A stretch of 64,000 bases of DNA, taken from the NCBI RefSeq assembly GCF_002871945.2, contig NZ_CP126963.1, forward strand, positions 682,001-746,000. The letters run 5' to 3'. Each line of letters opens with the position of its first letter. Position 1 is the first letter of the stretch. A model generated the notes under the pieces. It was given only the letters and a program-made list of their open reading frames with translations, searched no databases and was not told the DNA's origin. Shown piece by piece: positions 33,404 through 42,391 of this stretch. The DNA is from Gleimia hominis. Its GTDB lineage: Bacteria; Actinomycetota; Actinomycetes; Actinomycetales; Actinomycetaceae. The position numbers were made by a program, and so were the translations under genes.

Positions 33404-34991
33404 GGGGCCTCCTTCTGAACATTGCCAAGAACACACCAACGCACAGCGCCCCGCCCCACCCGGCGATAACGCCGGTGCGTAACTGCGGTAGGTGACGGGC
33501 AGAAAAAGTGATTGAAGTGCGCAACGGGACATCGTCAATCAGCGTGGCAGATTCAAACAAGTGTGTCTGTTTACGCACCGATCCGTCGGGCCAAATGAGG
33601 GCAGACTGGCCGTTAGTGGACACGTGCACTGCGGAGCGCGACAGCGACATCGCCCGCAGTCGCGTCATCTGTAGCAGCTGTCCCGATTCTGCTGAGTTAC
33701 CAAACGAAGAGTTATTAGTGGGCATAAGCAGCAGCTGACCACCTGCCAGCACACCGCCAGCCAGAACCTCCTCGTAGGCAGCCTCAAAGCAAATCCCAAT
33801 CGCCGCGGGTAACTGTCTTTGCCCATTCAGGGGGATTTTTACGAACCCCGGTTCTGAACCGGGCAGCATGTCGACCGACACGCGCGCCACATCTTTGGAC
33901 AAAACAGATAGGTACTTGCGCATCGGCACGTATTCACCGAACGGGACGGGCAGTTGTTTGCGGTACTGGTCTACAATCTGCCCATCTGGCGAGTAAACCA
34001 GCATGTCGTTGTAACGCGCAGTGGGCGTGTACTTGACGGAACCGACCAGGATGGGCACTCCCGCGGCCTCCAACGCGTGGTAAATGAGGTCGTACGCCTG
34101 AGCATCCTCGCGCGGATCCGTGTCCGCCGAGTTTTCGCCCCACACTAAAAAGTCCGCCCGCTGGCCCGCACGCACTGTTTTAAGCGTTTGCTTAACGTGA
34201 TTATCAGTCACTTTCAAATGCTGAGCGAAAGTTTGCTCCGCGGGCCACTGCACGTTCCCCTGCACCGCTCCCACCCGCACCGAACCGGATTCTTGCGCAA
34301 GCGGCAACCGCAGCATCCACGGGCCGGCGCACAAGAGCGCGGCCAGCACGAGTGCTGTGGTTCTTGAGAAGAACCCGAACCCGGGACGCAGCCAGCGCGG
34401 CCTCACTAAAACACGCATCACCAAACTGGCGGTCAGTGCACACACAAACCCGATCGTCACTTCGGACCCCCACGGAGCGAGTGTGCGCACGGGCAGATCG
34501 ACTTGACTGTACGCCAGTAGTGCCCACGAGAAACCCCCAAACGGTACGCACGCGCGCAACTGTTCTACTCCAACCCACGCCAGCGCGAGTAAGACCGAGT
34601 TACCGACCGCGCCTTTAGCTAGGTAGCGCACCACGCCTGCGGAAAACCCAAAACCGGCTAAGAATAAGGCTTGCACCAGGCACAACGCGAACCACGGGAG
34701 GTATCCCCCCACCGAGATCGTGGCCCACCAAATATGCGGCAGAAAAAAACCCAGGCCGAACAAGAATCCGTACCAGGTGCTGCGCCCCACCCGCACTGCG
34801 TTCAGCACGGCGAACAGTATGGCCAGTGCCGGCACCGCCAGGTACCCCATGGCAAGTGGTGGAAAAGACGCCCAAAATAAGGCCATGCTAACTGCTAACA
34901 GCGGGTAGTCCCACCAGCGCCGGCCCCGCCCCCACGTGAACCAACGCAATCTTCGGCGCGCTGCTTGGTTGGTTGGCCGCGTGTTAGTCAC
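33396..34991 (-). CDS. lnt: Apolipoprotein N-acyltransferase
   Basis: The roughly 531-residue membrane enzyme adds the third acyl chain to lipoproteins. It has six or more hydrophobic segments in the first ~220 residues, then a nitrilase-type domain with the catalytic triad Glu-Lys-Cys: a Glu before the domain core, VWGENSAD, the Lys in YRKQLPVPFGEYVPMR, and GICFEAAYEE with the nucleophilic Cys. The start is uncertain; the frame runs to 35075, but GTG at 34991 avoids overlap with the helicase gene. It is followed by ppm1. Confidence 0.88.
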   Translation of the reverse strand: MTNTRPTNQAARRRLRWFTWGRGRRWWDYPLLAVSMALFWASFPPLAMGYLAVPALAILFAVLNAVRVGRSTWYGFLFGLGFFLPHIWWATISVGGYLPWFALCLVQALFLAGFGFSAGVVRYLAKGAVGNSVLLALAWVGVEQLRACVPFGGFSWALLAYSQVDLPVRTLAPWGSEVTIGFVCALTASLVMRVLVRPRWLRPGFGFFSRTTALVLAALLCAGPWMLRLPLAQESGSVRVGAVQGNVQWPAEQTFAQHLKVTDNHVKQTLKTVRAGQRADFLVWGENSADTDPREDAQAYDLIYHALEAAGVPILVGSVKYTPTARYNDMLVYSPDGQIVDQYRKQLPVPFGEYVPMRKYLSVLSKDVARVSVDMLPGSEPGFVKIPLNGQRQLPAAIGICFEAAYEEVLAGGVLAGGQLLLMPTNNSSFGNSAESGQLLQMTRLRAMSLSRSAVHVSTNGQSALIWPDGSVRKQTHLFESATLIDDVPLRTSITFSARHLPQLRTGVIAGWGGALCVGVFLAMFRRRPRG

Positions 34992-35023
34992 CGCGCACCC
35001 GCTCGTTGCATCGCCCGCATTTC

Positions 35024-37924
35024 TTATGCCTCTTCGGCAAGCGCCACAACGGACCGGCGGATAGAGTCGACACACACATCACACGTGCGCGCCAACTCGG
35101 AGCTGGACTGCGATTTAACTTGCCCCAACAGGTCAATCACCTGGCGGCACCACCGCACCCAGTCTCCCGGTTCCAGGTCTGCGGCTTGCACCGCGGTTGC
35201 CAGCGGATCCCCATTAACCCACCAGTACATGGCGTTCACAAGCCCATACTCCAGTGGCATAGTTGTGGGCGCATGCGCTTGGGACTCAGCTTTATTAACG
35301 CGTGTCATGATGCGTTGAGTGGCAGTTAGTGCCTTCGACAAACGCCCCTTTGGCCCACCGGGAATATCCATGTCGGGATCGTGATTCTTCCGAGGCTCAA
35401 ACACGCACGTGGACGCCACCGCGGCTAACTGCGCGGGCGTGAGGCCCTCCCACACCCCCTCGTGCAAACACAAAGACACCACGAGGTCTCGGTCACTGTA
35501 AATACCCCGCAAAATCTGCCCGGCGGCGGTTAGACGCTCTCCGTCCAGACAGTCTTCTTCTTGCAGCACGCGGACAATCGCATCAAATTTTTTGGTAATC
35601 GACGAGGTCTGCTGGTCCACCTTGCGGCTTAACCGCAAGTATTCGCGGCGCGCGTGGAGCCATTCGCGGCCGGTGCGGGCGTGCTGATCCCGATGCGGAC
35701 AGTGGTGCACGGGGTGGGTGCGCACAGCGTGTTCCAGCTGATCAATCTGCTTGGCAATGTGCTTTGGCATGGGTGGACGCGCCCGTTTGGGATACATGAG
35801 TTTACCGGCCTTGCGCATGTTTGTGAGGTCGCGGCCAATCCGGTGGGAACAGCGCCGCACTGACCGCAACACGTCTTTGCGCAACCGCATGTGCCCTAAA
35901 ACAGTTAGGCCGGCTGTGAAGTCCTGCGCGATGGCGGTGCGCAGGTGACCGTCCTGCGTAACGATTTGTACCATCGGATTGCGTCCGCCCCTGCGGGCCC
36001 GGCGGGTAACCACCGCATCCAGCATCCGTTTTCCGACCGGGAAAGACACTACCTCACCGACCTGTAAATCAAGTACTTCCAGGGGATGGACGGACTGGAA
36101 CCGGGCCCGTGCTTTCGCCCCTTCTTTTTGCAGTCGCGTAAGTTCGTCGCGGGCAACCAGATATTCTTTGACGTTCCCGTGGGAGCATTCGAGCCCGTGG
36201 TCGGCCTGTTGCATGAGGTTCTCAGCCGCCTTCGAGTCGTGCGCAATTGCCACAACTTTGCGGTCCGCTTGGAACTGCGCGAACGAGCGGTCCATCACCT
36301 CGCGCGCCTGCGCCATCGACCCGGTGGCGGTTAGGTTCGCAACCATGTTGTAGGTAGGGCGGAATGCGGATACGAGGGGGTAGGTGCGTTTAGAAGCAAG
36401 AGATGCAACCAGTTCAGGTTCGTTTTCCGAGGTGTAAACCACCACGCTGTGCCCTTCCGTGTCAATCCCCCGACGCCCAGCACGGCCCGTGAGCTGCGTG
36501 TACTCACCGGGTGACAACGGGACGTGCGCCATCCCATTCCACTTGCGCAACGCTTCTAACACGACGGTTCGAGCGGGCATGTTGATTCCCAATGCGAGTG
36601 TTTCAGTAGCGAAAACGATTTTTATTAGCCCGCGTGAGAAAAGGGTTTCAACGGTCTGTTTCATGATTGGCAGCAGGCCTGCGTGGTGGGCGGCGACCCC
36701 CGCTTCTAAGCCCATGATCCACCGGTCCACGCCCACCACAGCCATGTCTGCCGCCGGTAGAGTCGCCGTAGCTTCTTCGACTATCGCGCGGATTTGTTCG
36801 CGTTCCGTCCGATTTGTGAGGGTGATTCCGGCGGTGACCAGGTGGTCGACGGCATCATCGCAGCCGGCGCGTGAAAATATGAAGTAAATGGCGGGCAGGA
36901 GGTGCGCGTGTTCTAACGAGATCGCGACCTCTGCACGGGAGGGGCGGCGAACTCGTTTAGGCGTGCGGATACGACGCCCACCGGCGAGACCGCGGCGTCG
37001 CTCCCCCACTGACCGCGATTGAATCCCCGTTGCCCGTGCCACCGCGGCCCGTAGGTCGGGATTCAGTTTGCGTTTTGACAGCGGCTTTTGCACGCGCGCT
37101 GGAGCATGATCCCCATGTTTACTGGAACTGCCCGCGTTCTCGCCCCACTTGCCCGCGTTTTTGCCGTGTGGTGTGCGCAGTTTTTCTACCGGCGAGTACA
37201 GGTCGTATATCTTCCGCCCCACCATCATGTGCTGGTATAGGGGTACCGGGCGGGTTTCGGACACGATGATGTCGCAGTCACCACGCACCTGCTCAATCCA
37301 CTGCCCGAATTCTTCCGCGTTCGAAACGGTTGCTGATAAAGCCACCATGTTCACGTGCGCGGGGGTTTGAATCAGTACTTCCTCCCACACCGGGCCGCGG
37401 AACCGGTCCGCAAGGTAGTGCACTTCGTCGAGCACTATGAACGCCAGATCCGATAGGTCACGCCCCTGGTAGATCATATTCCGCGCCACCTCCGTGGTCA
37501 TTACCACGAGGTTCGCATCTCCATTAATTGACGTGTCGCCCGTCAGCAACCCCACTTGTCCATCGCCGTAGCGGGCCACGAGTTCGCGGTATTTTTGGTT
37601 CGATAGGGCTTTGATTGGCGTGGTGTAGAAAGCTCGCCTCCCCTCCTTCAGTGCGAGGTAGAGGGCAAACTCCCCCACAATTGTTTTGCCCGCCCCGGTG
37701 GGTGCGGCAACGAGTACGCTGCGGCCAGCCTCGATTGATTCGAGCGCGCCGGCTTGAAACGGATCTAACTCAAAATCGAGTTGGCTGGCGAACGCCGCGC
37801 GCTGCGTTTTTGCGTACGCATTACGGTCCATCGCCGCCCGGTAGCGCTGTGCCGGGGTGGGGGCCACCTCCGTGTTTTGCTTCGGCTCCGCGTTGCGGTT
37901 TCGCCTGCGTTTACGCTTCGCCAT
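35024..37924 (-). CDS. helY: DEAD/DEAH-box RNA helicase, HelY/Mtr4-like
   Basis: The 966-residue Ski2-like helicase has AAPTGAGKT (Walker A, about residue 73-81), DEVHYL (motif II), SATVSN (motif III), a second RecA domain with TETLALGINMPA and QLTGRAGRRGID (motif VI), and a C-terminal DSHCT domain. A Lys/Arg-rich start and a ~90-residue basic insertion (KRKLNPDLRAAV...RRIRTPKRVRRPSR) lie before the second RecA domain. It probably acts in RNA turnover or ribosome assembly. The ATG at 37924 overlaps the tatC end. Next to tatC-tatA, as in other actinobacteria. Confidence 0.92.
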   Translation of the reverse strand: MAKRKRRRNRNAEPKQNTEVAPTPAQRYRAAMDRNAYAKTQRAAFASQLDFELDPFQAGALESIEAGRSVLVAAPTGAGKTIVGEFALYLALKEGRRAFYTTPIKALSNQKYRELVARYGDGQVGLLTGDTSINGDANLVVMTTEVARNMIYQGRDLSDLAFIVLDEVHYLADRFRGPVWEEVLIQTPAHVNMVALSATVSNAEEFGQWIEQVRGDCDIIVSETRPVPLYQHMMVGRKIYDLYSPVEKLRTPHGKNAGKWGENAGSSSKHGDHAPARVQKPLSKRKLNPDLRAAVARATGIQSRSVGERRRGLAGGRRIRTPKRVRRPSRAEVAISLEHAHLLPAIYFIFSRAGCDDAVDHLVTAGITLTNRTEREQIRAIVEEATATLPAADMAVVGVDRWIMGLEAGVAAHHAGLLPIMKQTVETLFSRGLIKIVFATETLALGINMPARTVVLEALRKWNGMAHVPLSPGEYTQLTGRAGRRGIDTEGHSVVVYTSENEPELVASLASKRTYPLVSAFRPTYNMVANLTATGSMAQAREVMDRSFAQFQADRKVVAIAHDSKAAENLMQQADHGLECSHGNVKEYLVARDELTRLQKEGAKARARFQSVHPLEVLDLQVGEVVSFPVGKRMLDAVVTRRARRGGRNPMVQIVTQDGHLRTAIAQDFTAGLTVLGHMRLRKDVLRSVRRCSHRIGRDLTNMRKAGKLMYPKRARPPMPKHIAKQIDQLEHAVRTHPVHHCPHRDQHARTGREWLHARREYLRLSRKVDQQTSSITKKFDAIVRVLQEEDCLDGERLTAAGQILRGIYSDRDLVVSLCLHEGVWEGLTPAQLAAVASTCVFEPRKNHDPDMDIPGGPKGRLSKALTATQRIMTRVNKAESQAHAPTTMPLEYGLVNAMYWWVNGDPLATAVQAADLEPGDWVRWCRQVIDLLGQVKSQSSSELARTCDVCVDSIRRSVVALAEEA

Positions 37925-38738
37925 CACTCGGTTCCTTCCTCCCAGTTCGGCTCAGTGCCTGGTTCAGCTCCGCATCTTCTTTCGCTCGTTTTTTGTCAAC
38001 CGAACGGTCCCTCAAGAACGCGATCCCGACCGCAAGGAAATAAAGGCCACACAGCATCAAAGCTTGGAATGTCATGGTCCACGGGTCTGGCAGCGGGTTC
38101 GCGATTGCAGCGAAAACGAATGCGATAACCACTGCCCACCGCCAGGCTTTCAATAGCGTGCGGGCCCTCACGACACCAAGAAAGTTGAGGCCCACCATCA
38201 CTAGTGGCACGGTGAACGACAATCCGAACACCACCACCAGGCGCATGTAAAAAGTGAAGTACACGCTAGATTTCATCAGTAATACCGATGATGAGGGCGC
38301 GAACGACGTCAAAATATGCACCGCGTGCGGCATAATCCACACGCCCGTTGCCCCACCGGCAACGAACAATATGATGCCGGCGAATGTGAAACTGAGGATG
38401 TAGATTTTTTCACTCTTGCGCAGCGCGGGCGCCAGGTAAGCCCAGATTTGGTACATCCACCACGGGGTGGTTGCGAGGAAACCTGCGAACATTGAGATCC
38501 GTAGTTTCAGGTCGAATGCTGCGGAAACGGTTTCGAAGTTAAGTTCCGCCTGCTGACCTTCTGCACGCAGTTGCGCCAGGGGCGCCGCCATGTAGTTGAA
38601 AATGGGTTCGTAGAAGAACCACGCCACGATTGTGCCCACCAAGATGCCCACGAGGGCTATGAGCAGTCGTTTACGCAGTTCCCGCAGGTGTTCCAGCAGT
38701 GGCATCCGCCCCTGTGGATCCCGTTGCTTTGATGCCAT
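37911..38738 (-). CDS. tatC: Twin-arginine translocase subunit TatC
   Basis: The 275-residue membrane protein has six hydrophobic segments and the TatC signatures MPLLEHLRELRKRLLIA near the N-terminus and FAGFLATTPWWMYQIWAYLAPAL (first periplasmic loop). TatC receives signal peptides with the twin-arginine motif and, with TatA, exports folded proteins. A charged C-terminus follows the last helix. It lies directly after tatA and overlaps helY by about 14 bases. Confidence 0.95.
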   Translation of the reverse strand: MASKQRDPQGRMPLLEHLRELRKRLLIALVGILVGTIVAWFFYEPIFNYMAAPLAQLRAEGQQAELNFETVSAAFDLKLRISMFAGFLATTPWWMYQIWAYLAPALRKSEKIYILSFTFAGIILFVAGGATGVWIMPHAVHILTSFAPSSSVLLMKSSVYFTFYMRLVVVFGLSFTVPLVMVGLNFLGVVRARTLLKAWRWAVVIAFVFAAIANPLPDPWTMTFQALMLCGLYFLAVGIAFLRDRSVDKKRAKEDAELNQALSRTGRKEPSDGEA

Positions 38739-38744
38739 TAGTGT

Positions 38745-38951
38745 TTATTGACCACTGTCTTTCGGGCCGGTCGATTTTGCGTTGCTGTCCGTATCGCTAT
38801 CTTCGGTGAGTTCCTGCATTTCTTTCTTGAGGACTTTCGCGGACTTACCTACGTTCTTTGCGATGTCGGGGAGTTTGGAAGCACCAAACACCACCACGAG
38901 CACGATGATTACCACTACCCAATGCCAAGGCCTCACGTCTATCTCCTTCAA
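38745..38951 (-). CDS. tatA: Twin-arginine translocase subunit TatA
   Basis: The 68-residue protein has one N-terminal membrane helix (HWVVVIIVLVVVFGASKLPDIAKNVGKSAKVLKKE), the Phe-Gly hinge and an amphipathic helix followed by an acidic tail, the classical TatA layout. It forms the pore of the Tat system with TatC, coded six bases downstream. AGGAGATA precedes the ATG. Confidence 0.95.
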   Translation of the reverse strand: MKEIDVRPWHWVVVIIVLVVVFGASKLPDIAKNVGKSAKVLKKEMQELTEDSDTDSNAKSTGPKDSGQ

Positions 38952-39086
38952 ATGTGAACCGCAATGTGCCGTCCCAACCCAAAAGCCGTTGGGGCAAAGC
39001 TAGACTGTTTCGATACCTATCCTAAGGCATGCGGCGGTTGGACTGGTGGGCACGCGCTCAAAGCCAGTCTGTATTCTAGATGGGTG

Positions 39087-40292
39087 ATGCAACGAAACGC
39101 GGTGGTCCGCAAGATTTTGAGCCAGTGGTCGACGTGTGTCAGTTTTGAATGCACGATAACGCACGCCCCGGCCGGGGCCAGCGGCTTTGAGGGTGGAGAA
39201 ACAGTGCGGGCGTTAGCGTATACGGACCTCGTGGGGGCGATCGCCGTTGGCGAACGCGTGCGGATTGATTGTTCAGGGCTGGCGAAGCACCTCGGTACCG
39301 GCGGGTTTGCCACCACGCTCGCGACCGCTACTGTGCCGGCAGATTCGCTGCCTGTAAACGGCCATATTGTGAAGGCGCGTTACACGCCGCACCAAGTGGT
39401 TGTCCAATCCGTTGAGGAACCTGATTCTGTGCACCATCAGGTTATGCGCGCGGCCCGCTCGCTGGAGGGCATGCCGGTGATTGTTGCTGACCTGCATTCC
39501 TCACTGCCGGCCGTGGTGGCAGGGATCCGGTCCGTACAACCGCAGGCGCGGATCGCGTACGTGTGTGATGACACCGCGGCCCTCCCCCTTCGATTTTCCC
39601 AGTTGTGCGCCGCCATGCGCCAGGCCGGTGACTTGGTTACCACCATTACGTCCGGACAGTCTTTTGGCGGTGACCTGGAGGCCGCATCAATGCCCTCCGC
39701 ACTGCTCGCCGCCCGGCACGTGGCCCACGCGGACTTCGCGGTGGTTACGCCGGCCCCAGGGAATTTGGGAACCCAAACTCCCTGGGGGTTCTCTGGGACC
39801 GCTGCCGCACAATCACTGCACGTTGCCCACGCCCTGGGCGGCGTACCGATTCCCGTGCTGCGCTGCTCCGGCGTGGACCCGCGCTTTGAACACCGCGGGG
39901 TATCGCACCACTGCCTATGCGTGTTGCGCCAGCTCGTGCTCGTTCCCCTCACGATCCCAACCATGACGGTCCGCCCCCAAGACTGGCCCCAAGACTGGCC
40001 CCAAAACCGGGCGCAAAACCATCCCACGCGAACCACTTCAACTACGCCGCGAACCAGTTCCGCCTTACAGCCTCCCAGTGCCCTCGAGCAATATCAGCAT
40101 GACTTAGCGGATTTGGCTGCGCAGCATAATATTCATGAGGTGGATGCCTCTCGGTGCGAAACCGCGCTCACCCACTGTGTGCATCCCCTGCGGTCTATGG
40201 GGCGCACCTGGCGGCAGGATCCCCCCGCATTCCTCCCCGCCGCCGCAGCGGGAATCTATGCCACCGAAAGCAAACCCGCTACCGCCAAGTAA
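39087..40292 (+). CDS. DUF3866 family protein
   Basis: The roughly 401-residue soluble protein belongs to DUF3866, a family of unknown function found in actinobacteria beside the tat/helY genes. Recognisable stretches are MPVIVADLHSSLPAVVAGI and TSGQSFGGDLEA, VVTPAPGNLGTQTPWGFSGTAAAQ and HHCLCVLRQL. A low-complexity insertion (PQDWPQDWPQNRAQNHPTRT) sits near residue 330. The start is GTG at 39084 or ATG at 39087; a -10 TATTCT (39071-39076) ends about ten bases before, so the mRNA may be leaderless. It is divergent from tatA. Confidence 0.8.
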   Translation: MQRNAVVRKILSQWSTCVSFECTITHAPAGASGFEGGETVRALAYTDLVGAIAVGERVRIDCSGLAKHLGTGGFATTLATATVPADSLPVNGHIVKARYTPHQVVVQSVEEPDSVHHQVMRAARSLEGMPVIVADLHSSLPAVVAGIRSVQPQARIAYVCDDTAALPLRFSQLCAAMRQAGDLVTTITSGQSFGGDLEAASMPSALLAARHVAHADFAVVTPAPGNLGTQTPWGFSGTAAAQSLHVAHALGGVPIPVLRCSGVDPRFEHRGVSHHCLCVLRQLVLVPLTIPTMTVRPQDWPQDWPQNRAQNHPTRTTSTTPRTSSALQPPSALEQYQHDLADLAAQHNIHEVDASRCETALTHCVHPLRSMGRTWRQDPPAFLPAAAAGIYATESKPATAK

Positions 40293-40354
40293 CTGAAACC
40301 GTGCCCGCAGGTGCAACAGCAGCGCCACGTTCACTGCGGCCCACGGCGCAGCGC

Positions 40355-41392
40355 CTACTGCTCCAGATAGTCGTTTGTAACCGCTTCGGTCACATCTACT
40401 TTCGACCCCAACACGCCCTCAATCTGAGAAAGAAAATCGTTCATCCGTTTCCACTGATCCACATCCTGCGTGAAATCCACTTTCCCCGCGGGGGCGAACA
40501 ATTTATTCGTCGCCTCCAGCGTGGCTTTAGCGGAAGCCAGTGCCTCATCGGACGTCAAATTCTGGTCATAACTCTTAGTGATATCCACGGCCCGCGCCGG
40601 ATCATCCACACACACCTGCATGCCCTTACTGAGCGCCTGCAGCGTGTGCTTCAACGCGTCCGCGTGGTTCTTCGCAAACTGGGAACTTGTCACAATATTC
40701 ATCCCCACCAGCGGTGGCTCCCCGGTTTTCGCCAAATCAATCTCGCGCACCGGCACGTCCGCCAGTTCAAACTGGACCCCATCATTGTTACTGAACCCAA
40801 CAACCGCGTCCACCTTGTCACTCTTCAACGCGGCCAGTTGGGTAAAGCCAATGGATTGCACGTCAATGTCGGCGCGCGTCATCCCCGAATCCTTCAGGGC
40901 CGCAAGCAGGCCAAACCAGTTCGACCCGAACTCACCGGGCAACCCCACCTTCTTCCCCTTCAGATCCGCTACCGACCGGATCGCGGAATCGTCCTTCACC
41001 ATAATCTTCGTCGGATACTTCTGGTAGTACTGCCCCACTGAAATGAGGTCCATTCCCTGCGCCCGCGCCTGCAGCATCTCGTCCGCAGACGCGATCACCA
41101 CATCCTCCTCACCGGCCAGCAAAGCCGTGAATAGTCCCTCATCGGTTCCGTGGTGGCGCAGCTTCGCCGCCACGCCCTCAGCGGTAAATAAACCCTCTTT
41201 ATCCGCCACGTAAGCGGGCGCGAACTGCACATTCGGAATATACGTCATCCCCACCGTCACGGGGCTGCCCCCACCGGCTTTATCCGCAGGCTTCGACGCG
41301 GGCTCACCACCTGTCGAAGCCGTACACCCCGCAATTAACAAAGAAAACCCCGCTACCAGTGCAGCAACCGTTTTCCGCCTCAAGAAACCCAT
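40355..41392 (-). CDS. ribY: Riboflavin ABC transporter substrate-binding lipoprotein (RibY-like)
   Basis: The 345-residue NMT1/THI5-like binding protein has a lipoprotein signal with lipobox IAGC (Cys23) and the family opening VTVGMTYIPNVQFAPAYVADKEGLF. Relatives bind thiamine precursors or riboflavin. The operon is led by an FMN riboswitch, so riboflavin is the likely ligand (RibXY system, known in some bacteria). It follows the permease gene after 11 bases. No ATPase gene is in the operon. Confidence 0.82.
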   Translation of the reverse strand: MGFLRRKTVAALVAGFSLLIAGCTASTGGEPASKPADKAGGGSPVTVGMTYIPNVQFAPAYVADKEGLFTAEGVAAKLRHHGTDEGLFTALLAGEEDVVIASADEMLQARAQGMDLISVGQYYQKYPTKIMVKDDSAIRSVADLKGKKVGLPGEFGSNWFGLLAALKDSGMTRADIDVQSIGFTQLAALKSDKVDAVVGFSNNDGVQFELADVPVREIDLAKTGEPPLVGMNIVTSSQFAKNHADALKHTLQALSKGMQVCVDDPARAVDITKSYDQNLTSDEALASAKATLEATNKLFAPAGKVDFTQDVDQWKRMNDFLSQIEGVLGSKVDVTEAVTNDYLEQ

Positions 41393-41403
41393 TGAAAACT
41401 CCC

Positions 41404-42183
41404 CTAACCGCGCCTGAACCTGCGTTCAATCGCGTACAAAACGGAGTACGCCGTCATCGCCATCACGCACAAAAGCGAAATGGTGACGAACATACCCACC
41501 GTGTCCACACTATTTCGCTGACTAGTCAGAACCAGGCCTAAACCGTGGCCCCCCATCACCATCTCGCCGACCACAGCGCCCGTCACCGACAGGGTGAACC
41601 CGTTACGCAGCCCCGCCAAAATCGCGTACAACGCCAACGGTGCCTCCATGTACACGAGCATTTTCCACCCGTCCGCCCCATCTAACCGAGCGGCATCCAA
41701 CACCTCAGAATCCAAATGTCGAAACCCTAAAGTTGCGGAAACTAGAATCGGGAAAAACACCATCAACGCGCACAACACCACAATCGGGAGGGTGCCATAC
41801 CCCACCCACAGCATGAGCAGGGGGGCCAACGCGATCGCGGGGATTGCCTGAGTGGCCCCCAAAAACGGTTCCACTGCGGCAGCTAGAGTTTGAGAACGAT
41901 AAATGAGGTACGCCAGCGGCAGAGCCACAATCGCTCCCACTAGGCAACCTAAAAGTGCTTCCTGCGCCGTCGTCCAAACCGCGTGCCACAGCACGGGGTT
42001 TTTGATTTCGGTACTGAAACGCTGAATAAATGCCGAAGGGCTGGGCAGCACCCAGGTTTTAACCCCGGGGGCATTAGCCGTAAAAAACCAGCCTAAAAAC
42101 AGTATCAACCCAAACACTACAGGTGCTAAGAAAGACACGACCGGGCCGTGTTTAATTGCTTTGACCCGCTTTTGACTGGACAA
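41404..42183 (-). CDS. ribX: Riboflavin ABC transporter permease (RibX-like)
   Basis: The 259-residue permease of the SsuC/ThiX/TauC type has six hydrophobic segments and an EAA-like loop (EVLDAARLDGADGWKMLVYMEAP). The start is TTG at 42183 with GGAGGG five bases upstream; that ribosome binding site lies in a hairpin below the FMN riboswitch. With the RibY-like lipoprotein it should import riboflavin. The energy-coupling ATPase must come from elsewhere. Confidence 0.82.
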   Translation of the reverse strand: MSSQKRVKAIKHGPVVSFLAPVVFGLILFLGWFFTANAPGVKTWVLPSPSAFIQRFSTEIKNPVLWHAVWTTAQEALLGCLVGAIVALPLAYLIYRSQTLAAAVEPFLGATQAIPAIALAPLLMLWVGYGTLPIVVLCALMVFFPILVSATLGFRHLDSEVLDAARLDGADGWKMLVYMEAPLALYAILAGLRNGFTLSVTGAVVGEMVMGGHGLGLVLTSQRNSVDTVGMFVTISLLCVMAMTAYSVLYAIERRFRRG

Positions 42184-42185
42184 CT

Positions 42186-42221
42186 ACACCCTCCGAACAA
42201 TTAATTCCGCGTTCGGGGTGC
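42186..42221 (-). promoter_or_regulatory. Ribosome binding site-sequestering hairpin
   Basis: On the minus strand CCGAAC (42216-42211) pairs with GTTCGG (42098+ series: 42198-42193 read on the minus strand), and the adjacent CACC can pair with the GGGTG that overlaps the ribosome binding site of ribX. This would hide the site and let the riboswitch control translation. Confidence 0.5.
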
Positions 42222-42246
42222 AACACAAACACGCGTGCGTGTTTGC

Positions 42247-42371
42247 AACATGCTTCTCCCTTCCGGACTTTAACCGTCGGCACTGGAATTCCACCAGCTC
42301 AGTCACCCAAGAATAGGTGAGTCGCGGACTTTAACCGCCGGTTCGGACTTTCACCGACCCCGAAGCACATC
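42247..42371 (-). ncRNA. FMN riboswitch (RFN element)
   Basis: On the minus strand the element runs from ATGTGCTTCGGGGTCGGTG through ACCGGCGGTTAAAGTCCGCGAC, a variable arm, GCTGGTGGAATTCCAG and CCGACGGTTAAAGTCCGG to GGGAGAAGCATGTT. The closing helix TGCTTC/GAAGCA and the conserved GGCGGTTAAAGTC-type strands match the RFN consensus. It senses FMN and lowers expression of the riboflavin importer when FMN is plentiful. A -10-like TATACT (42380-42375) lies just before it, inside the end of the rpe side region. Confidence 0.93.
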
Positions 42372-42391
42372 CCTAGTATACACGGTTGCGT

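Noticed and set aside
40154..41041. 295-codon open frame on the + strand
   Set aside because: It overlaps the end of the DUF3866 gene and is antisense to ribY, which has a clear lipoprotein signal and family match.
42247..42371. TPP riboswitch upstream of the NMT1/ThiX-like genes
   Set aside because: The conserved strands and the closing helix match the FMN element; the TPP signature CTGAGA is absent.
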